A stretch of DNA of 64,000 bases from Cyprinodon diabolis (Eukaryota; Chordata; Actinopteri; Cyprinodontiformes; Cyprinodontidae): the NCBI GenBank assembly GCA_030533445.1, contig CM060078.1, forward strand, positions 28,258,091-28,322,090, given 5' to 3'. Shown piece after piece: positions 33,362 to 44,349 of this stretch; position 1 is the first letter of the stretch, and every line of letters begins with the position of its first letter. The notes beneath the pieces were generated by a model that was not told the DNA's origin, searched no databases, and saw only the letters and a list, made by a program, of their open reading frames with translations. A program made the translations under genes and the position numbers.

Positions 33362-34060
33362 TGTTGGGATCTGGAGAAATTCCACCTGTCTCCAGCAGAG
33401 TTCGCTGTGGATCCTCCTGAGCTGATCCTTCAACACACCTGAAGCCCATCTCATCATCAGGAGGATCCTCCACTATATAAGCAGCCTTCAGACCTCGCAT
33501 CAACGCCGCAGTGTTTATCCAGTTTGGTTAGCACCTGAGCCTCTCTTCCTCTGTGAAATCCTTGTCGCTTTAAATCTCCTACTTGGATTCTTATTCCCTT
33601 TTTGTCTCTGCTTACAGGAAACCTGTTTTTGCCTTGTAAGCTCTGGATGAGCTTAACCTGCCGAGCCTGCCCTCTGAGCCCAAACCTGAAGACCTCCCTC
33701 TGGATTCCCATGCTGCTCTGGACTAAGAGCTGGAAAACCAAGGTCTGTCCAAACGCTAGATGCAAGACGCTGAAACTGACTTTGAACTCTGCTGAAACAA
33801 ACAGTCTCTGGACCCAACAGTGCCTCTCTCAAAGCCAAACCCGGACTCTTTCAAGGTAGATTTCTGAAGATAACTATTCCACATTCATCTGCTACGTGGC
33901 TAACTGAACTGTCATCCCTACAGTCTCCTGAGAACCTGTCCCCCAGATGTGAACCAGTTCCAGACTCATTTCCATGTGCTTTACTAATAAACTCATTTAA
34001 ACCTTTTCCTTGTTTCCCGTGGTGTTCTGCATATTGGGCCTCTTAGAACCAATCATGACA
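33362..34060 (+). repeat. right LTR of the 28282-34060 element
   Basis: 699 bp, four base differences from the left LTR by my alignment (three in the 5' two thirds plus one 13 bases from the end). Confidence 0.95.
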
Positions 34061-34390
34061 AACTTTAATCTCAGAATTCGTAATCTTAGAATTCTGACTT
34101 TAATCTCAGAATTCTGACTTTACTTTTTTCTCAAAATTCTGACTTTACTTTTTTCTCAAAATTCTGACTTTAATCTCAGAATTCTGACTTTAATCTCAGA
34201 ATTCTGACTTTACTTTTTTCTCAAAATTCTGACTTTACTTTTTTCTCAAAATTCTGACTTTAATCTCAGAATTCTGACTTTAATCTCAGAATTCTGACTT
34301 TTTTCTCAGAATTCTGACTTTAATCTCAGAATTCTGACTTTTTTCTCAGAATTCTGACTTTTTTCTCAGAATTCTGACTTTAAATAAAAT
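34061..34390. repeat. palindromic tandem units, right part
   Basis: About 14 copies of (A/C)(A/G)AATTCTGACTTT joined by three spacer types (AATCTC, ACTTTTTTCTC, TTTCTC). A group of four units with the same spacer order appears twice in succession. Confidence 0.9.
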
Positions 34391-34450
34391 TTAAAAATCA
34401 ATTAACTTGTTTTTGTTTTTTCAGTGGCCCTATTCATCTTCCATAGTAAG

Positions 34451-36440
34451 CAATTAAGACCACTTAGAGATAATTATTTCTAATAAAATCAAATTAAAGC
34501 AAAATAATTAAATCAAAGTTAACCAAAAAAATTCATTGTCCTCTTCTATCAAACTTTAGGCACCAGTTGTCTAAACTTTTTAAAACAGTGGTGTAAAAAA
34601 TCAGACTTGAAACCAGTTTTCCAATGATTGTCTAGGATAGCAGATTATTATAAGAACTTTAGCATAATATTTTTCATCATTCTTCCAAAAATCTCTCAGA
34701 TATACGTTTTCTTAATTTATGATAAACTCTTATTCAATTTGCAATTCATGCTAAAGTTGAAAATCTATCTTTTACAGAAAATTTGAGAATTTATGATGAA
34801 TGTAATTGCTAATGTATAGTAATTTTATTGAATAAAGTTTACATACTCTACATTGTAAATTCTGTCATTTTTAGTCATATTTGTGTTTTTAAGCTTCTAA
34901 ATATAAGCAGTAGAGCTGCAGGAGCATTTAAAATACTTTAACGTTACTATTTCGAATGACAGTGTTTAGTTGCTTCCGTTTATAATGCTGTTCATGCAGA
35001 TCCAGATCATGTGACTGAATGTGTTATTTGCAAGCAGCTGAAATATTATAGCTATCTTTAAAAACTGCAAAACTGCAGACTTTCATTTGGTGATGATGAC
35101 TGCAATTCAATACAGGCCAGCTCCAGCGTCATAAAGAGTATGAAAAATGTTAGTTAAACTTTTGTAATCATCACAATAAACATCACATCTAATGTTCTGA
35201 GTATTTTCGTACTCGTGTCATGTTTCTGCTGTTATTTGCGTCTGTGTTTTGAACTGTGTTGCATGCCGTACCCCATTGTGTGCGCCAGGTATTCCTCTTG
35301 CTTTTGCCCTTTCAGATATAATTTCCCAAGGGGAAAGGCCAGGACCATTGTGCTGCACTGTGGTGTGCCGCTGTTAGACAATTACTGTAAATAGACATTA
35401 CGTCGCTTTCTCAATCTGAGATCTCTCTTTCCTTCAGGCTGTTGCATTGTTTCGTATAAAACAGCAGGAGATTAAAAAGTTTTAAAAAAGAAATGCACGA
35501 AAGCTATTAAAAGCTCAAAGGAAAGCATGTTTTGGAATTGGCCACAAGCTATGCAACCAATCAAACGGCGTTTTTTACTGTAAACACAGCATCAGCTGCA
35601 GCTCCAATGGCTCTAAATTACAGTTCTAATGTTTTAGCGCAGGTCCATACAACACAGCAAACTTATTCTACTCTTAGAGCCATTTAACTTGTAATTTTTC
35701 CCCTTATGCAAGACTAATAAAGCAATTACTATATAATGCCCCACTGTTACTCGTTTCATACGTTTCTCTTTTATATTTCTTGAGTAATGACTCTCCTTTG
35801 ACTCCGCATCCAGCCTTTCTTCCTCCTCTCCCTCCCTGGCCGTCTTTTTCATCTCTATTCTCCCGGTCTCCTCAGTGCTCTGTCCTAATTGAAAGCTGAA
35901 TAGAGCTTCATATTCCGCCAGCATCAGATGATGAAAGTGCTTTGATCACTGTTTACCCCTGCAGGTGGTGCACGGCAGCAGCCACCCCAGATACATTCGA
36001 CTCTCTTTGCCGTTTTTACTTCTCCTCTTGTTTTTCTGCATTTTCTTCCTATGCCCAGCGCTGTCTCACGGCCCGTTAGATTACACGAGACCAGAGCAAA
36101 CCGCAGTGTGAGGACAGCCTATTGTTTGCAAAGTGGGCTGTAAATAGTGGGAGGATAACATTGCGAAATCCTGTCGTGTGAAGGCCCGTTTCTGCAACAT
36201 TTCCCTGAAAGACTGAAGTTTAAATCTGACCAAACCAGAAGGCTTATGACACAAAAACTTTGAATCCTTCATGTTTTAACTCTTATGCAATCAGGCGATG
36301 TTGGTATGATCATGTCAGATTTCATGGTATCTTGATCTTCTTGAAACATTAGATTTATTTTAATTAAGAAATTTCATCGCTTATCAGGCAAACATTGCTG
36401 GACCTTTTACCAAACCAAGAGATTGAACAGATGAAAATGA
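34451..36440. other. no gene seen
   Basis: AT-rich intron sequence with no recognised element. Confidence 0.4.
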
Positions 36441-36600
36441 ACTCAAATCTTTCAGCAACAAACATTTAAGACAAGTCTCTTATGCTACAATGGATGAGTT
36501 TGTGGGAAAGTCCCTCATGCCAATAGTTAGGTACAGTGGAGGACCTATTATGCTGGGGGCCTACTTACATTTCTAAAGGTGCTTTAGGTTGGGTAACATC
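36440..36600 (+). mobile_element. Tc1/mariner remnant
   Basis: TACAGTGGAGGACCTATTAT followed by GCTGGGGGCC resembles the GGGSVMFWG-coding block of Tc1 transposases with a frameshift. No ends were found. Confidence 0.3.
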
Positions 36601-37407
36601 ATGCGTGTTTTTTTTTTTTTAAGTAAATCCTTTGCAGGCCGACAGGGCCCCTCTCTCCAACATAAACATTAGTTTTTTTCTCAACACTTTAAACATGGAC
36701 TTTGTTTGTCTTGTAGCATTTTTGGCCGATATGTAAACGGGTCAGCCAGTTAAGCAAATGCATTAAGCAAATCACAGGGAACATGTATTGCTGCTACCTC
36801 CATTTGCTTTAGTTTTATTTGTTAAGAATTTTTGTTTTTCTTTGAAAACTGAGATGTCTGTAACATCTTATTAATGTGTAATATTTTTATCAGGTAAATG
36901 AAGATAGAAAAGAAAATCAACTTTCTAATTTGGCCCCCAAAAATCGTCAGCGTGCATCAGAGTTCAGTTAGACAGATATTGAAATAAAAGGTCCATCTCT
37001 ACTCAGGACATTTTAAATAAAATAAATCCAGTTCTTTTTTCCAAAAATTGAAATGCATCTTAACCTTCACTCTTAAAGGAAAAGTTTGGTCAGCAAGGAA
37101 TGATCAATGGATCATTATTGAAACCTAAAACTAAGACGTTTGCGGTGATTTCATGAATTTAGCGTGAATCAGTAAAAAAATAAAAACTATATTTTTCGGC
37201 GCGAGGCCTTTTTTGCCCAAATATAGTAACACCTTATTCCTGACATCTTACGACAGTGATGTCACGGTGCAGTAGGCCTAGTGCCATTCTCCCCACTTTA
37301 TGAGCAAAATCAATGGGAACTACTAGACACATCTGCAAGCAACAATTATTGAAGATTTCCAGAGGACTTCACCACTGAAATGCACGAATGCTATATTTAA
37401 ACTGACA

Positions 37408-37570
37408 ATGCCGACGTGCATGGCAGTTGGATGTTGTAATACATCAGGTAAAAGTAAAAAAAAAAAAATAGTTATTTCACCTTTGCAATTAATGATCCAC
37501 CATGGATTCATCGTTTGACTGCCAAATTGAAGAGGAAGGATTTGCCATCAAATTTCTGGCCAGAGAAAAA
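37408..37570 (+). pseudogene. THAP zinc-finger fragment
   Basis: The ATG at 37408 begins MPTCMAVGCCNTSGK, the start of a THAP C2CH finger (Met-Pro, then Cys-x4-Cys). After a poly-A tract the sequence resumes in another frame with YFTFAINDPPWIHRL and KLKRKDLPSNFW, the middle part of the domain. A GTAAAAG donor-like site follows the first block, so it may be a real exon boundary. THAP fingers occur in P-element and Kolobok-type transposases and in host proteins; nothing further of either is recognisable, so a transposon relic is most likely. Confidence 0.5.
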
Positions 37571-37914
37571 ACATGCTATTAATCTGTCACTCTCTGCTTC
37601 GCTTAGTGCACTGGTCATCGCCATCATGGGTAATAGCGTGTTGTGACAAACACCAGATACAGCACTGGGACTTGCTCAACAGCCGATACCACACGTCACA
37701 AACCGTGTTCTTTGACAAAAATGGATGTCTCCGGTAAAGCACATTCAAATGAAAATGACTCTTAATTAAAAACACTTATTTATTGAACAGTATGTAATTA
37801 TTGCATACTTAAAGTACTGTCAGAAGTTTGTATTCTGAATATGATCGGACTGTTTAAGGGGACATTGTGACAACTTTTGGCCACTAGAGGCGCTATAACT
37901 GTAACTGCCCGTAT

Positions 37915-38080
37915 GCCAGTTCCAACTTAAATTAATTGCTTCAATTGGTAACAAGTAATTCAATCAAGTTGATCCAATTTAATTTATTAAGTTTATATTT
38001 TGAAAACCTAAATAAATTAAGTTGGGCAAACTTGATTAATTTACTTGTTACCAAATGAAGCAATTCATTAAGGCTGGAGC
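37915..38080. mobile_element. palindromic MITE
   Basis: AATTGCTTCAATTGGTAACA near the left and TGTTACCAAATGAAGCAATT near the right are inverted copies separated by about 85 bp. Non-coding. Confidence 0.6.
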
Positions 38081-39754
38081 AGCATGCTTTTAGAGCAATT
38101 TATTCCTTCTCTATTCTCAGACCTAAATCCTACAGAAAACGACTATTCGTTGTGTGACGGGGTTTTTCGCTAGCTTATTTCAGCGTAGCGGACCCCTACG
38201 CTCAAATCTTCCATGCTGTGGTGAAATTCAGGCCGCTGATTTTATATGAACGTATTGGTCCTTGTATCGGACATATGGGCTCCTTTTCCCAAGGTTTTGT
38301 GCAGCGCATTTCAGCACCAACGCTGGTTACTTTGAAAGTTTTAAAAAAAGGACATTGAAATCAGGCTGATACACTGACTTTTATTGAGGCTAATGGCCAT
38401 GGAAGGGTTATTTTAAACACATTAACCTCCTTATTTGCACATACATGAAAGGAAAGCACTGTCGAAATGTGAACAACATCCTTCAAACACTGTCATTGAC
38501 TCAACTTGCAGGCAGATGCACCAGCAGATAGAGGGACAGCTTTGAAAGCAGGGGTGAAGTGACCAGGTTGGGAAAGATTCCCAAAACGACCACAGAGTTG
38601 AGTTTTAACCGTCAGACCGCCCGAGGGATGGTCAGTGTTTTTTTTCTACCCAATGGTGCGTAGCCACTTTACAGCGACTGTAGGTTGATCAGAGCAACGT
38701 CTCTGGGTCTGTCTGATAGTTTGCATATTAAGCGGAGATGTAAACTTTACCTCCAACATGGAGAAAAAGTATAAAGGAGTGGGCTTAATTATCAAAGAGA
38801 CATAAAAAAGACAAAATAGGTGTAGAAAAAATGAAAAAAAACTCCCCCACCCTTCCCAACTACACCATTTAAAAATCCTAGTAAGAACTCTGTGAGATGT
38901 TCTTCATCTCTTTAGGGTAATTATGTCATTTTATTTTAATTTCATATAGTGTCAAACATATCTGTGCCTCAATATTGTGTTTTAATTAAACCAAACATCA
39001 TTCATTGTTTAATGGATTGATTATAATTAGTGGAGCATATGTTCTACTAACATATGGAACATTAAATGATGTAAATGAAAAAGCCCATCAACCAATCAGA
39101 GTGATGTTGTTCAACTGATGAGGTGTGACAAAGGATTGCCTCCTACAACAGCAATACCTACATCTCATGACATAACGTCACAATAACATCATTGTCACCC
39201 CCACAGCTGTGGGTGTGAGAACTGTAAACAAAAGAACAAACCAGCCGGTCCAAGGGGAGCTCTGTCACTCACAATGGGCTGTTTCTCTTCATCTGATGCT
39301 CATTTAACCTCCGATGGGTAAAAGTGTAAATATCATCATCAGTTTATCCATTATTTATGCATCAAAGGACAGTTAGGAGTGTGATAATTGTTGGAAAACA
39401 TACTTTAAATATTATGAACTTAATATTTTGCCTGTTGGTTAGAATATTAGAGCATATCATAATCCTCTGAAAGGTTGTTAAGCTGTCCAAACCAAAGCAA
39501 CGCTTATGAGCTTCTTCTTGATGAAATGTGGTATTATATTCCCAAACGGGCAGTAATCCATTACCAGTTATTGCCTGAGATTGACCAGTTTCTCTGGGTG
39601 ACTGGTTTCCCTGCAACCATAGAAGACTGATAACGGGATCCCTCCATGCTTCAGGTCACAATTCAACATTTTCTCAACATTTAGCCAATTTATCATGTTT
39701 AAATTTTTCTTTTTATTGTAACAGGCGATTTTGCTCATCCGAATAGGTCCTACA
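38081..39754. other. no gene seen
   Basis: AT-rich intron sequence. Nothing recognised. Confidence 0.4.
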
Positions 39755-41043
39755 TATATGGAAGAAAAACAGTCTCATTGGAATCTGCCTTTTTTTTTAA
39801 CATCAAATTTTAAACACTGAATTTTTTTGACACCGAATTTTAAACACTGAGTTTTTTTAGACATTGAACTCTTTACACTCAATTTTTATCTGGAAAAAAT
39901 TCACCAGAAAAAAATTCAGCCGCAAAAGTGTTGACCTTTTGGTGAACTCAAACCAAAGCAATCTACACTCGATAGAGTCGAGCAGCTTCTAGCCAATGAA
40001 ATTAGCTCATTTGGTCACGTGACACAACGGCTGCGCTCAACTGAGCCAATCACAGCTAGTATGGCACCCCGTCTGCCAAGGCTCTTGGTTTGATCCAGAA
40101 GAAGCGGCCGGCGGCAAACTTTTTTCTTCTTCATTTCGGCCAGAGGCAACATGGAAGCGGCAAACAGGCAGGGGTGCCGTATTAGCTGTGATCGGCTCAA
40201 TTGTTTCACCCAGTCTAATAAGAGGAAAAACTCTAATAGCTGTCTGTTAGTAGCTAACTGACGTTTTGTAATTCTATCTGTTTAACCAAAAAAAATTCCT
40301 CATTCAGCCGGGAACAGCGCTGAGCGCAGCCGTTGTGTCACGTGACCAAATGAGCTAATTTCATTGGCTAGAAGCTGCTCGACTCTATCGAGTGTAGATT
40401 GCTTTGGTTTGAGTTTACCAAAAGGTCAACACTTTTGCAGCTGAATTTTTGCAGCTGAATTTTTTGCAGCTGAATTTTTTGCATTTGAATTTTTGCACCT
40501 GAATTTTTTGCAGCTGAATTTTTGCACCTGAACTTTTGCAGCTGATTTTTTTGCAGCTGAATTTTTGCAGCTGAATTTTTTGCAGCTGAATTTTTTGCAG
40601 CTGAATTTTTGCAGCTGAATTTTTTGCAGCTGAATTTTTGCAGCTGAATTTTTTGCAGCTGAATTTTTGCACCTGAACTTTTGCAGCTGAATTTTTTGCA
40701 GCTGAATTTTTGCAGCTGAATTTTTTGCAGCTGAATTTTTTGCAGCTGAATTTTCGCACCTGAATTTTTTGCAGCTGATTTTTGCACCTGAACTTTTGCA
40801 GCTGAATTTTTTGCAGCTGAATTTTTGCACCTGAATTTCTTGCAGCTGAATTTTTTGCAGCTGTATTTTTTGCAGCTGAATTTTTGCAGCTGAAATTTTA
40901 CACCTGAATTTTTTGCAGATTCATTTTTTGCAACTGAATTTTTGCAGCTGAAGTGTTTAAAATTCGGTTAAAAAAATTCAGTGTTTAAAATTCGGTGTTA
41001 AAAAAAAAGGCAGATTCCAATGAGACTGTTTTTCTTCCATATA
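39755..41043. mobile_element. long palindromic MITE with minisatellite
   Basis: Terminal inverted repeats (TATATGGAAGAAAAACAGTC and its complement) extend to about 35 bp; a second inverted pair of about 100 bp lies inside at 39943-40040 and 40322-40420, and a third near 40040-40205. Between the second right arm and the right terminus is a tandem array. No transposase frame. The TATGGAAGA end resembles that of the element at 28139-34446. Confidence 0.78.
40430..40955. repeat. 14-15-bp minisatellite
   Basis: About 35 copies of TTTTTTGCAGCTGAA with GCACCTGAA variants. CAGCTG is self-complementary. The lysine-rich minus-strand frames are products of the repeat. Confidence 0.93.
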
Positions 41044-42530
41044 CATATTGTTTGTTCAGTATTTTTCACTTTTTGCTTGTTTTCCTCTATATTGTATCTG
41101 TTGTTTTGCTGCTGCATTACTGCAAACTGACCAACTGAGAGACAAACAAAGGATTAATCTTTTCCATCTTACTCTACACCAGTAATATCTATCATGACTA
41201 ATCATGAATGCAGCTCTTAGCAATGCTGAATATTTTATGCATTCATTTGAATCTCACTCAACTATAACATAATTTGTAACATACCCGTGTAATGTGTACA
41301 TATAGCCTTTTAGAAGGAATGAGACAGAGCAGAGTTTTATCATCTCAGATCAGTGTTAGTTTGGAGTTGCAGCTCCGAACAGAACAGGAGGCTCATTTTA
41401 TGAGCTGTGAGAACTTTAGATGTTTATCATTTGTTATGGGATTAAATGAACAACAGAGATGACCGGCTGTCACAAATAGGCAGGAAGTTCAATTACTGAC
41501 TGTGGGTTAAGCAGGCTGATTGACCAGTTAATTAGAGGCAATTTCCTACAGATTCATTAGGCAAGGTTTATTCATTCATATTTCTCGTGTCAAAGTTAAA
41601 CACTTCATAGTTTAACCTCCTTCTATGTTTTTTTTTCCCTAGCTGATTTGTTTAAGATAAAATTATTTGACTTTGAATTAAAAGTCAAGGAAGTAATGGG
41701 TGGATGGATTCTTTTATCCAATCAATATCTTTATAAAAACTCCTCAAACAGAAAAACACAGAAACGATGTTGGTGTGTTCCTCACTAAGTTAGGGTCATC
41801 ATGCAGCCAGATGGGTGAGACGTCTAAGAATAGATAAAAGAAAGGACACGCACACACAGATAAAGTGTGACGAAGTTCTGGCAGATAAGTTCCACGTGCC
41901 TCACACTGCTGGAAGCACAATGCAGCAGAGAAGAAGCTCACAGACCCTGTCTTTGATCAGCTTTCTCTCTCACTCCCATATAGCCACATATGGTAATTCA
42001 CTTCTTGGCATTGGCCACTTCAAAGTTATGTAAACTACCTTCCTCCTCTGACCGGCTGACTGTTTCCTCCACATGGCTGATTCTGAGCTTCACAGATTAC
42101 CTCAAATCAAATATAATCTCGTTAAACTCTATGCAAGATCCGGCAGCAACAAGACAGAGGCGGATTCATTTTTTTCTTGTTTGGTGAGACTCATAGGTTT
42201 CGTCTTCATGCCACTGAAGGTTAAAAACACTATATCTATGTTTAATGAAATATCGAAGACTTTTCAACCATCTGAGGCGTTATTTCCACATTTCTCTTTG
42301 GTGGAAACAAACAGGCCGTTCTGCTCTAACATCTCCCAAATCTTGCTGTTTTCAGATGAATTAATCCAGCAGGGGAATACGTTGAATCCAATGGGCGATG
42401 CAAAGACTTAAACAGGCTAAGATGATCCCGTTTAAACCATTGTTATGAACACACTGCTGTGAAACTGTGACAGTGAACTGTGACTAACCATGATTGTAAG
42501 CTCAAATTCACCCTAAAAACCCCCAGGCCT
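41044..42530. other. no gene seen
   Basis: AT-rich intron sequence; no recognised element. Confidence 0.4.
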
Positions 42531-42825
42531 GATTACTGCAGAATCAAGTTACTTCTATAGAATCCGACTGACAACATGAAGCAGGCTAAAGTGGGATGTA
42601 ACATTTAATCTGGTCTGGAAAGCAAAATAGGAGGCCAAGAATCTCCAGAGAACCGTCACACATCTTTCCAGATGTGGCTGATTCACCAAATTTACTCCAA
42701 AAGCACGTTGGTGGAACATCCAGGAGGTCACTAAAGAACCTAGAATAACATCTGCAGCTCTGCAGACCTCACTTCAAGGTTTAGTTTCAAGATTCAACAA
42801 TAAGACCAGACTGGGAACAAGTGGA
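42530..42825 (+). mobile_element. Tc1/mariner remnant
   Basis: AAGTTACTTCTATAGAATC, ACCAAATTTACTCCAAAAGC and CAGACCTCACTTCAAGGTTT with AACAATAAGACCAGACTGGG resemble the N-terminal coding part of a fish Tc1 family. It is too decayed to read as protein. It abuts a LINE tail. Confidence 0.4.
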
Positions 42826-42829
42826 CTGT

Positions 42830-43120
42830 CTCCTTGAACCCCAGTCGGTCTCAGCAGATGGCCGCTCACACTGATCCTGGTTCTGCCGGAGGTTTCTTCC
42901 TGTTAAAAGCGAGTTTTTCCTCTCCACTGTCGCTACAAGCATGCTTAGTGTGAGGGATTGTATTTGAGTCAATGAGTTGATGCAATCAACTGGTTTTCCT
43001 TAGATGGAAAACTTTGAATGTAAAATTTCAATTTGACTGTATGATCTGGTTGAACTATAAAGTGCCTTGAGATGACTTTGGCACTATATAAATAATCTGA
43101 ATTGAAATTGAATTCAATTA
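42830..43120 (+). mobile_element. LINE 3' tail, L2/Maui-like (copy 2)
   Basis: The same motif order as at 26825-27110: CCTTGAACCCCAGTCGG, GAGTTTTTCCTCTCCACTGT, GTATGATCTGGTTGAAC and GAATTGAAATTGAATTC at the end. Confidence 0.65.
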
Positions 43121-43144
43121 AATGGGAGAGCGAAAGGTCAAAAC

Positions 43145-43721
43145 TAGGGCTGGGTAAAAAATCGATTTTGAATCGATTCCTTTATTTTTTTGCAAAATTG
43201 ATGTCTGGGGAATTAGATCAATTTGTTTTATAGTGACCCGCGTGACGTTCACATTCAAATGAGCAGGAAAGATGCACTCAAGATGACTTCAAGCCAGACA
43301 GCTGCAAGTGTACCCAATAGCTTGACTGAAGACATTAACAAAAGGGGGCTGACCAGAAAACACCCTGTAGTTGTTACAGACAATGCTGCAAATATGGTTT
43401 GTGCAGTGACGATAATGCAGCTCATGCATGTCTGCTGTGTAACGTCTGCTTGCTCATGTGAGGCTTCACTTTTTCACTTTTTACAAACAACTTTACACTT
43501 ATGAAACAGTTTTGTTCACATCTCAAGTTTAAACTGTCCGATTTACAAGTTTGCACTTTGTGTTTAATGTGACAGGAAAAAACAAAATACATGAGTATTT
43601 TAAAACACAGTTGAATTATTTTTATTATTGTAAAAACAGATTGAATCAAAATTAATCAAGTTAGAACTGTGTGAATCAAAATCGAATCAATTCAGGACTT
43701 TGGCGAAAATACCCAGCCCTA
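43145..43721 (+). mobile_element. non-autonomous hAT with perfect 8-bp target duplication
   Basis: Starts TAGGGCTGGGTA and ends TACCCAGCCCTA, flanked by identical GTCAAAAC (43137-43144, 43722-43729). A plus-strand fragment near 43360-43440 carries VVVTDNAANMV, the hAT transposase block also seen at 4189-4563. Most of the gene is deleted. Confidence 0.88.
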
Positions 43722-43765
43722 GTCAAAACTACTGCTACTCAGAAAAAAAAAAACAACAGTCAAAA

Positions 43766-44349
43766 GGCTGGTTTATGCTCAGAAACCAGGTCGTCTGCGT
43801 GTGTCGCAGTTAACGCAGACATGCCCCCGCCCCCCTGAAGACACTCTGCTGCACCTCTCAAAAATTGTAGCTGACCGCAGACAGGAGGCCTCTGATTGGT
43901 CAAATCTACATCCCCTCTACACAATGCATATTTCCTGTTTGGTACCTTACCGGCTTGTTTTGTTTGTACGACCGCCATTGTGAAAAATGACTGTTTAACC
44001 CTTTAAAGCCCGATCCAAGAATAAAACAAAACGGAAAGTTACTTTTTTTTGGTTTGAAGTCCTTATTTAGCCTTTTATCAAAATATATAAAAAGAAAAAA
44101 CAAAAATACATTTTTGATATTAATAATTTATTACTATGCGATAAGTCAAGATTATTTTTTGTCTTAGTTGTCGCACAAACTTGCCTCTTGCGTTTTTCCA
44201 CTTCCTCAGCGCCTCGGCCATATCTAGACCCACGGCTAGTTTGTTATTGTCCCACTTGCGTTGTTGCGTGGAATGACATAGCACAGACCACGCTTCAAAA
44301 TTCTGCGACAAGCTCACTGCGATATAATGCTGGAGGAGAATAACCAGCC
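43766..44349 (-). mobile_element. Harbinger-like non-autonomous element (tentative)
   Basis: GGCTGGTTTATGCTC near 43766 and its near complement ending CCAGCC at 44349 face each other. The minus strand (about 44150-44300) encodes a fragment with ALRKWKNARGKFVRQLRQ, like the last helix of MADF/Myb-type proteins that accompany Harbinger transposases. No transposase seen. Confidence 0.42.

Larger units (their letters stand above)
28282..34060 (+). mobile_element. sushi-type chromodomain Ty3/gypsy retrotransposon, defective
   Basis: Two 699-bp LTRs (28282-28980, 33362-34060), self-complementary primer-binding site, gag with a zinc knuckle, pol with protease, reverse transcriptase, RNase H, integrase and a C-terminal chromodomain, then a polypurine tract. 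The domain order and chromodomain place it with chromoviruses of the Tf1/sushi group. The flanks ATCTT and AACTT match at 4 of 5 bases. I count 4 differences between the LTRs (about 0.6 percent), a young insertion. Coding lesions: three stops in gag, a frame change between gag and pol, an altered RT active site, a frameshift before RNase H and a stop in integrase. Confidence 0.93.
28139..34446. mobile_element. MITE with palindromic tandem units, split by an LTR element
   Basis: The ends CTATGGAAGAGGATAAGGGC (28139) and its inverted partner ending CTTCCATAG (34446) are flanked by TAAG (28135-28138, 34447-34450). Both continue inward with GGGCCACTGAAAAAA. Without the inserted LTR element it is about 530 bp, mostly short tandem units containing AGTCAGAATTCTGACT. 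No coding capacity. Confidence 0.75.

Noticed and set aside
40368..40830. Lysine-rich open frames of 114-139 residues (minus strand)
   Set aside because: Products of the 14-15-bp tandem array in three frames.
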